Of a stretch of 64,000 nucleotides of DNA, positions 61,357-64,000 are shown piece by piece. The notes under the pieces are model-generated. The model ran no database searches, was not told the DNA's origin, and saw nothing but the letters and a program-made list of their open reading frames with translations. The DNA lies in the NCBI RefSeq assembly GCF_023515955.1, contig NZ_CP097322.1, positions 6,806,501 through 6,870,500 of the forward strand, written 5' to 3'. The translations under genes and the position numbers were made by a program. Position 1 is the first letter of the stretch; every line of letters begins with the position of its first letter. This stretch comes from Streptomyces sp. RerS4 (GTDB taxonomy: Bacteria; Actinomycetota; Actinomycetes; Streptomycetales; Streptomycetaceae).

Positions 61357-61788
61357 ATGAACTGGACGCTCGAAGTCGTCCCGGTCCCCGTCACCGACAT
61401 GGACCGGGCGAAGGAGTTCTACGCCGACCGGCTCGGCTTCGCGGTCGACGTGGACGACGAGGTCGCGCCCGGGATGCGCGTCATCCAGCTCACCCCGCCC
61501 GGCTCGCGCTGCTCGATCGCCCTGCTGCGGGGCATGCCGCCGGCGCCCGGGACCAAGACGATGGCCCCCGGCACCCTGCACGGCATCCAGCTGTGCGTCA
61601 CCGACATCGAGACGGCCCGCGCCCGACTGCTGGAGCGCGGCGTCGAGGTCTCGCCGGTCCGGCACGTCGGGGCGACGGGCTGGGAGGAGGGCAAGGGCGA
61701 GACCTGGAACTCGTTCCTGTCCTTCGAGGACCCCGACGGCAACGGCTGGGTGGTCCAGGAGGCGCCCGCCGAGCTGTCACAGCGCTGA
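61357..61788 (+). CDS. VOC-superfamily (glyoxalase/bleomycin-resistance) protein
   Basis: The 143-aa single-domain protein has VPVTDMDRAKEFYADRLGF at the start and SFEDPDGNGWVVQEAP near the end, the classic VOC framework. GGAGG precedes ATG 61357. Metal ligands appear incomplete (a His in GTLHGIQLCV and a Glu in VVQE), so the substrate is unclear. Confidence 0.88.
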   Translation: MNWTLEVVPVPVTDMDRAKEFYADRLGFAVDVDDEVAPGMRVIQLTPPGSRCSIALLRGMPPAPGTKTMAPGTLHGIQLCVTDIETARARLLERGVEVSPVRHVGATGWEEGKGETWNSFLSFEDPDGNGWVVQEAPAELSQR

Positions 61789-61829
61789 ACGGGGCCCCGT
61801 ACGACCGCCGCCGTCGCCGCGCGGGTCGG

Positions 61830-62942
61830 TCAGCGACCGCTGTCCGCCAGGAGCGGCGGCGGGGCGTCCCGCTGGTGGGGGAGCGCGGTGGGCGCCGGCT
61901 CGCTCGCCGGCTCGCCGTCCTGGCGAAGGGAGACCGTACGGGTCGGGGCGGGGATCGAGATGCCCTCGGCCCGGAAGCGCCGGTGCAGCCGCTTGATGAA
62001 CTCGTGCTTGATGCGGTACTGGTCGCTGAACTCGCCGACGCCCAGGATCACCGTGAAGTTGATCCGGGAGTCCGCGAACGTGTGGAACCGGACGGCCGCC
62101 TCGTGGTCGGGGACCGCGCCCGCGATGTCGACCATCACCCCGTCGACCACGTCCAGCGTCACCCGCTCGACGTGCTCCAGGTCGCTGTCGTAGCCGACCC
62201 CGACCTGGACCAGGATGGACAGCTGCTGCTCCGGCTGCGTGTAGTTGGTCATGTTCGTCTTCGCCAACCGGCCGTTGGGGATGATGACCAGGTTGTTCGA
62301 CAGGTCGCGCACCACGGTGTTGCGCCAGTTGATGTCGACGACGTAGCCGTCCTCGCCGCTGCTCAGCCGGATGTAGTCGCCCGGCTGCACGGTCTTCGAG
62401 GCGAGGATGTGGACGCCCGCGAACAGGTTCGCGAGGGTGTCCTGGAGCGCCAGCGCCACCGCGAGACCGCCCACCCCGAGGGCGGTGACCAGCGGCGCGA
62501 TGGACACCCCGAGGGTCTCCAGCGCCACCAGGACGCCCATCGTGAGGACCACGACGCGGGTGATGTTCACGAAGATGCTGGCCGAACCGGCCACGCCGGT
62601 CCGGGAAGCCGCCACCGACTGGACGAGTCCGGCGATGACGCGGGCCGCCGTCAGCGTCGCGATGACGATCAGCAGCGCGGTCAGCGTCTGGTTCAACAGC
62701 CCCGAGAGCCGCGCGGTGAGCGGCAGCACCGAACCGGCCACCGCCGCGCCGGTGACGACGGCCGCCCAGGGCGCGAGGGTGCGCAGCGCGTCGACGATGA
62801 CGTCGTCCCCGCTCCAGCGCGTCCGACTCGCGTGCTTGCCGAGCCACTTGAGCAGGACCCGCAGCAACAGGGCGGCCACACCGCCCGCGGCCAGGGCGAT
62901 GGCGGCCACGATCCAGTCGTGGAGGAGGGGGTCGCGGGTCAA
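61830..62942 (-). CDS. MscS-family mechanosensitive channel (TTG start)
   Basis: The 370-aa protein has about five helices. The pore helix is GVGGLAVALALQDTLANLFA, followed by the beta-domain QPGDYIRLSSGEDGYVVDINW and NLVIIPNGRLAKTN. It is longer than E. coli MscS (286 aa) because of extra N-terminal helices. TTG 62942 is chosen because GGAGG lies eight bases upstream and the first helix follows at once; no ATG or GTG start is as well placed. It releases solutes on hypo-osmotic shock. Confidence 0.9.
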   Translation of the reverse strand: MTRDPLLHDWIVAAIALAAGGVAALLLRVLLKWLGKHASRTRWSGDDVIVDALRTLAPWAAVVTGAAVAGSVLPLTARLSGLLNQTLTALLIVIATLTAARVIAGLVQSVAASRTGVAGSASIFVNITRVVVLTMGVLVALETLGVSIAPLVTALGVGGLAVALALQDTLANLFAGVHILASKTVQPGDYIRLSSGEDGYVVDINWRNTVVRDLSNNLVIIPNGRLAKTNMTNYTQPEQQLSILVQVGVGYDSDLEHVERVTLDVVDGVMVDIAGAVPDHEAAVRFHTFADSRINFTVILGVGEFSDQYRIKHEFIKRLHRRFRAEGISIPAPTRTVSLRQDGEPASEPAPTALPHQRDAPPPLLADSGR

Positions 62943-63027
62943 CGGACAGCCTCCGATCGGCGGCGCGGGGCCGAGATCGGCGCCGGGATCGGGGCCGGGG
63001 CCGCGGCGAGGGGTGCCGCCGCCGGGC

Positions 63028-63057
63028 GCCGTATGTGTGGTGTCGTCACCTTGTCAC
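63028..63057 (-). promoter_or_regulatory. Candidate promoter for mscS-like gene
   Basis: On the minus strand GTGACA (63052-63057) and TACGGC (63028-63033) are separated by 18 bases, about 85 bases before the TTG start. The -10 lacks the final T. Confidence 0.3.
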
Positions 63058-63447
63058 CTGTCAGGTCGTGTTGCGAGGTGTACTCGTTCGAGCGCCTGTA
63101 CGCATCCGGAACGGAGCCATCCTCTCCCATCGGAGCGCGCACCCCGCACCGGGGCGGGCCTGACACCACGTCAACGAAGTCACCGGACCCTCGGACCGGC
63201 CGGCACCGCGCCTCGACGCCCGCCGCCCCGCCGAGCGGATAGCCGGCCACGCGCCCTCCCCGCGCCCACCCGGCACCGGCTCCCTCGCCGTCGCCCGGTC
63301 CGACACGGCCGACGCCCCGCATCCACCGCGGCGAGGCCCTCGCCCCGCGCCGGTTCATCCGACCGGCCGCGCCCCGGATGCCGGGCGCACACCCCGGATG
63401 CAGGCTGTGCCCAGGACAGCCGTCACCACACAGACGAGGACCCTGCC
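63058..63447. other. Non-coding region before the lipoprotein gene
   Basis: I see no frame with convincing coding bias here. The only local feature is the palindrome ACCTGTCAGGT at 63056-63066 next to the candidate mscS promoter. Confidence 0.45.
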
Positions 63448-63807
63448 ATGACGACCCACCGCCGGCGCATCGGCGTCATCACCGGGGCCGCCGCACTGCT
63501 GCTCACCGTCACCGCCTGCTCGGATTTCGGCCGGAGCACCGTCGGCATGCTGACCTTCCGCGCGCACGACTCGCCGGTCGAGGTGACATACGCCAACAGC
63601 TCGGTGAAGGGCTGCCACCCCATCGGCCTCCCGAAGGGCGCGGCCCACGTGGAGAACAACACCCTCGTCGACATCGTCCTGTACCACTCGCCCGACTGCG
63701 CGAAGGAGGAGGAAGACCGCCCCGACGGCACCTACGTGGCCACGACCCTCTCGAACGTGACGGCCCCCGACAGCCGGCCCTGGCGCAGCTTCCGCGTCAT
63801 CCACTGA
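63448..63807 (+). CDS. Small secreted lipoprotein
   Basis: The 119-aa protein starts at ATG 63448 after GAGGA. A lipoprotein signal peptide (ITGAAALLLTVTACS) ends in lipobox VTAC, so Cys24 or nearby is lipidated. The mature part holds two further Cys (VKGCHPIG and SPDCAKE), which could form a disulfide. I do not recognise the family. It is probably anchored on the outer face of the membrane. Confidence 0.85.
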   Translation: MTTHRRRIGVITGAAALLLTVTACSDFGRSTVGMLTFRAHDSPVEVTYANSSVKGCHPIGLPKGAAHVENNTLVDIVLYHSPDCAKEEEDRPDGTYVATTLSNVTAPDSRPWRSFRVIH

Positions 63808-63963
63808 CTCCGCCCTCCGCCCCTCCGCGAGCAGCCGGGTCAGTCAAAGGGCTGGTGTGACCGGTCCTCGGGGTATTCGGGCTGGTCACGGGCGTGAGTC
63901 CGCGCGGTAGATCGTCCGTCTGGTTTCGGCGGAGGCGGCCACGGGGCGATCAGCGCGTTTCGG

Positions 63964-63969
63964 TACGGT
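63964..63969 (+). promoter_or_regulatory. -10 element of a leaderless gene at the window end
   Basis: TACGGT is six bases before ATG 63976, the same spacing as at other leaderless genes here. Confidence 0.35.
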
Positions 63970-63975
63970 TCCTTC

Positions 63976-64000
63976 ATGGAAGATCAGCGTCATCAGGATG
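63976..64000 (+). CDS. Start of a gene running out of the window
   Basis: ATG 63976 opens MEDQRHQD and the frame is still open at the window edge. No Shine-Dalgarno is present, but the TANNNT-N6-ATG pattern supports a leaderless start. Too short to identify. Confidence 0.4.

Noticed and set aside
1..64000. CRISPR arrays, IS elements, tRNA genes, phage attachment sites
   Set aside because: No regularly spaced repeats, transposase motifs, terminal inverted repeats or cloverleaf-like sequences were seen on reading through.

Overview
This is a roughly 72% GC actinobacterial chromosome segment, almost certainly Streptomyces. It has strong third-position GC bias, many GTG starts, 4-base start/stop overlaps, perfect GC-rich terminator hairpins, and small families typical of streptomycetes (DUF6158-, DUF6204-, DUF6296- and DUF6221-like proteins, a TerD-vWA protein, SARP and BTAD domains). 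I see no rRNA, tRNA, CRISPR array or insertion sequence.

Layout. 1-10 kb: a DUF6221-like fragment, a membrane protein, a relic of an AI-2E-family transporter, a TetR/MFS efflux pair, an XRE-TPR regulator, a secreted M64 metallopeptidase with a frameshift in its signal peptide, a secreted type-B esterase and a repeat-containing membrane protein. 10-14 kb: an srsABC-like phenolic-lipid operon (type III PKS, ICMT-type methyltransferase, flavoprotein hydroxylase) with a divergent UbiA prenyltransferase that carries a frameshift. 14-26 kb: mostly housekeeping and single genes (PHP phosphoesterase, VOC proteins, 2OG oxygenase, ferredoxin-NADP reductase behind an iron-box-like site, cold-shock protein, TerD-vWA, HutD, YdeI). 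24.8-26.9 kb: a cynR/cynT/cynS cyanate-detoxification locus. 28.4-45.4 kb: a RiPP cluster. 45.9-64 kb: a Sua5/YciO protein, L,D-transpeptidase, MHS transporter with AnmK, multicopper oxidase, quinone reductase, secreted hydrolases, CBS protein, nitrobindin, a subtilase followed by a free prodomain-like protein, and an MscS channel.

The main find is the RiPP cluster. A 57-aa precursor with a Ser/Thr/Cys-only core (last residue Ala) is transcribed convergently to a long operon. The operon encodes an RRE/E1-like leader-binding protein, two YcaO proteins with zinc-ribbon N-termini, a SagB-type dehydrogenase (frameshifted in this sequence), a split LanB dehydratase (glutamylation subunit plus SpaB_C-type subunit), an RRE-like/M50 membrane-protease fusion, and an ABC-2 exporter. 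A SARP regulator heads the operon, and three TGTCAG repeats at exact 11-bp spacing lie upstream of the precursor gene. Together they predict a peptide with azol(in)es and dehydroamino acids that is cleaved at or in the membrane and exported. I cannot name a characterised product for it.

Four genes contain single-base indels in G/C runs (M64 peptidase, UbiA, SagB and a small protein at 57.8 kb). Consensus sequencing error is as likely as real mutation and should be excluded first.
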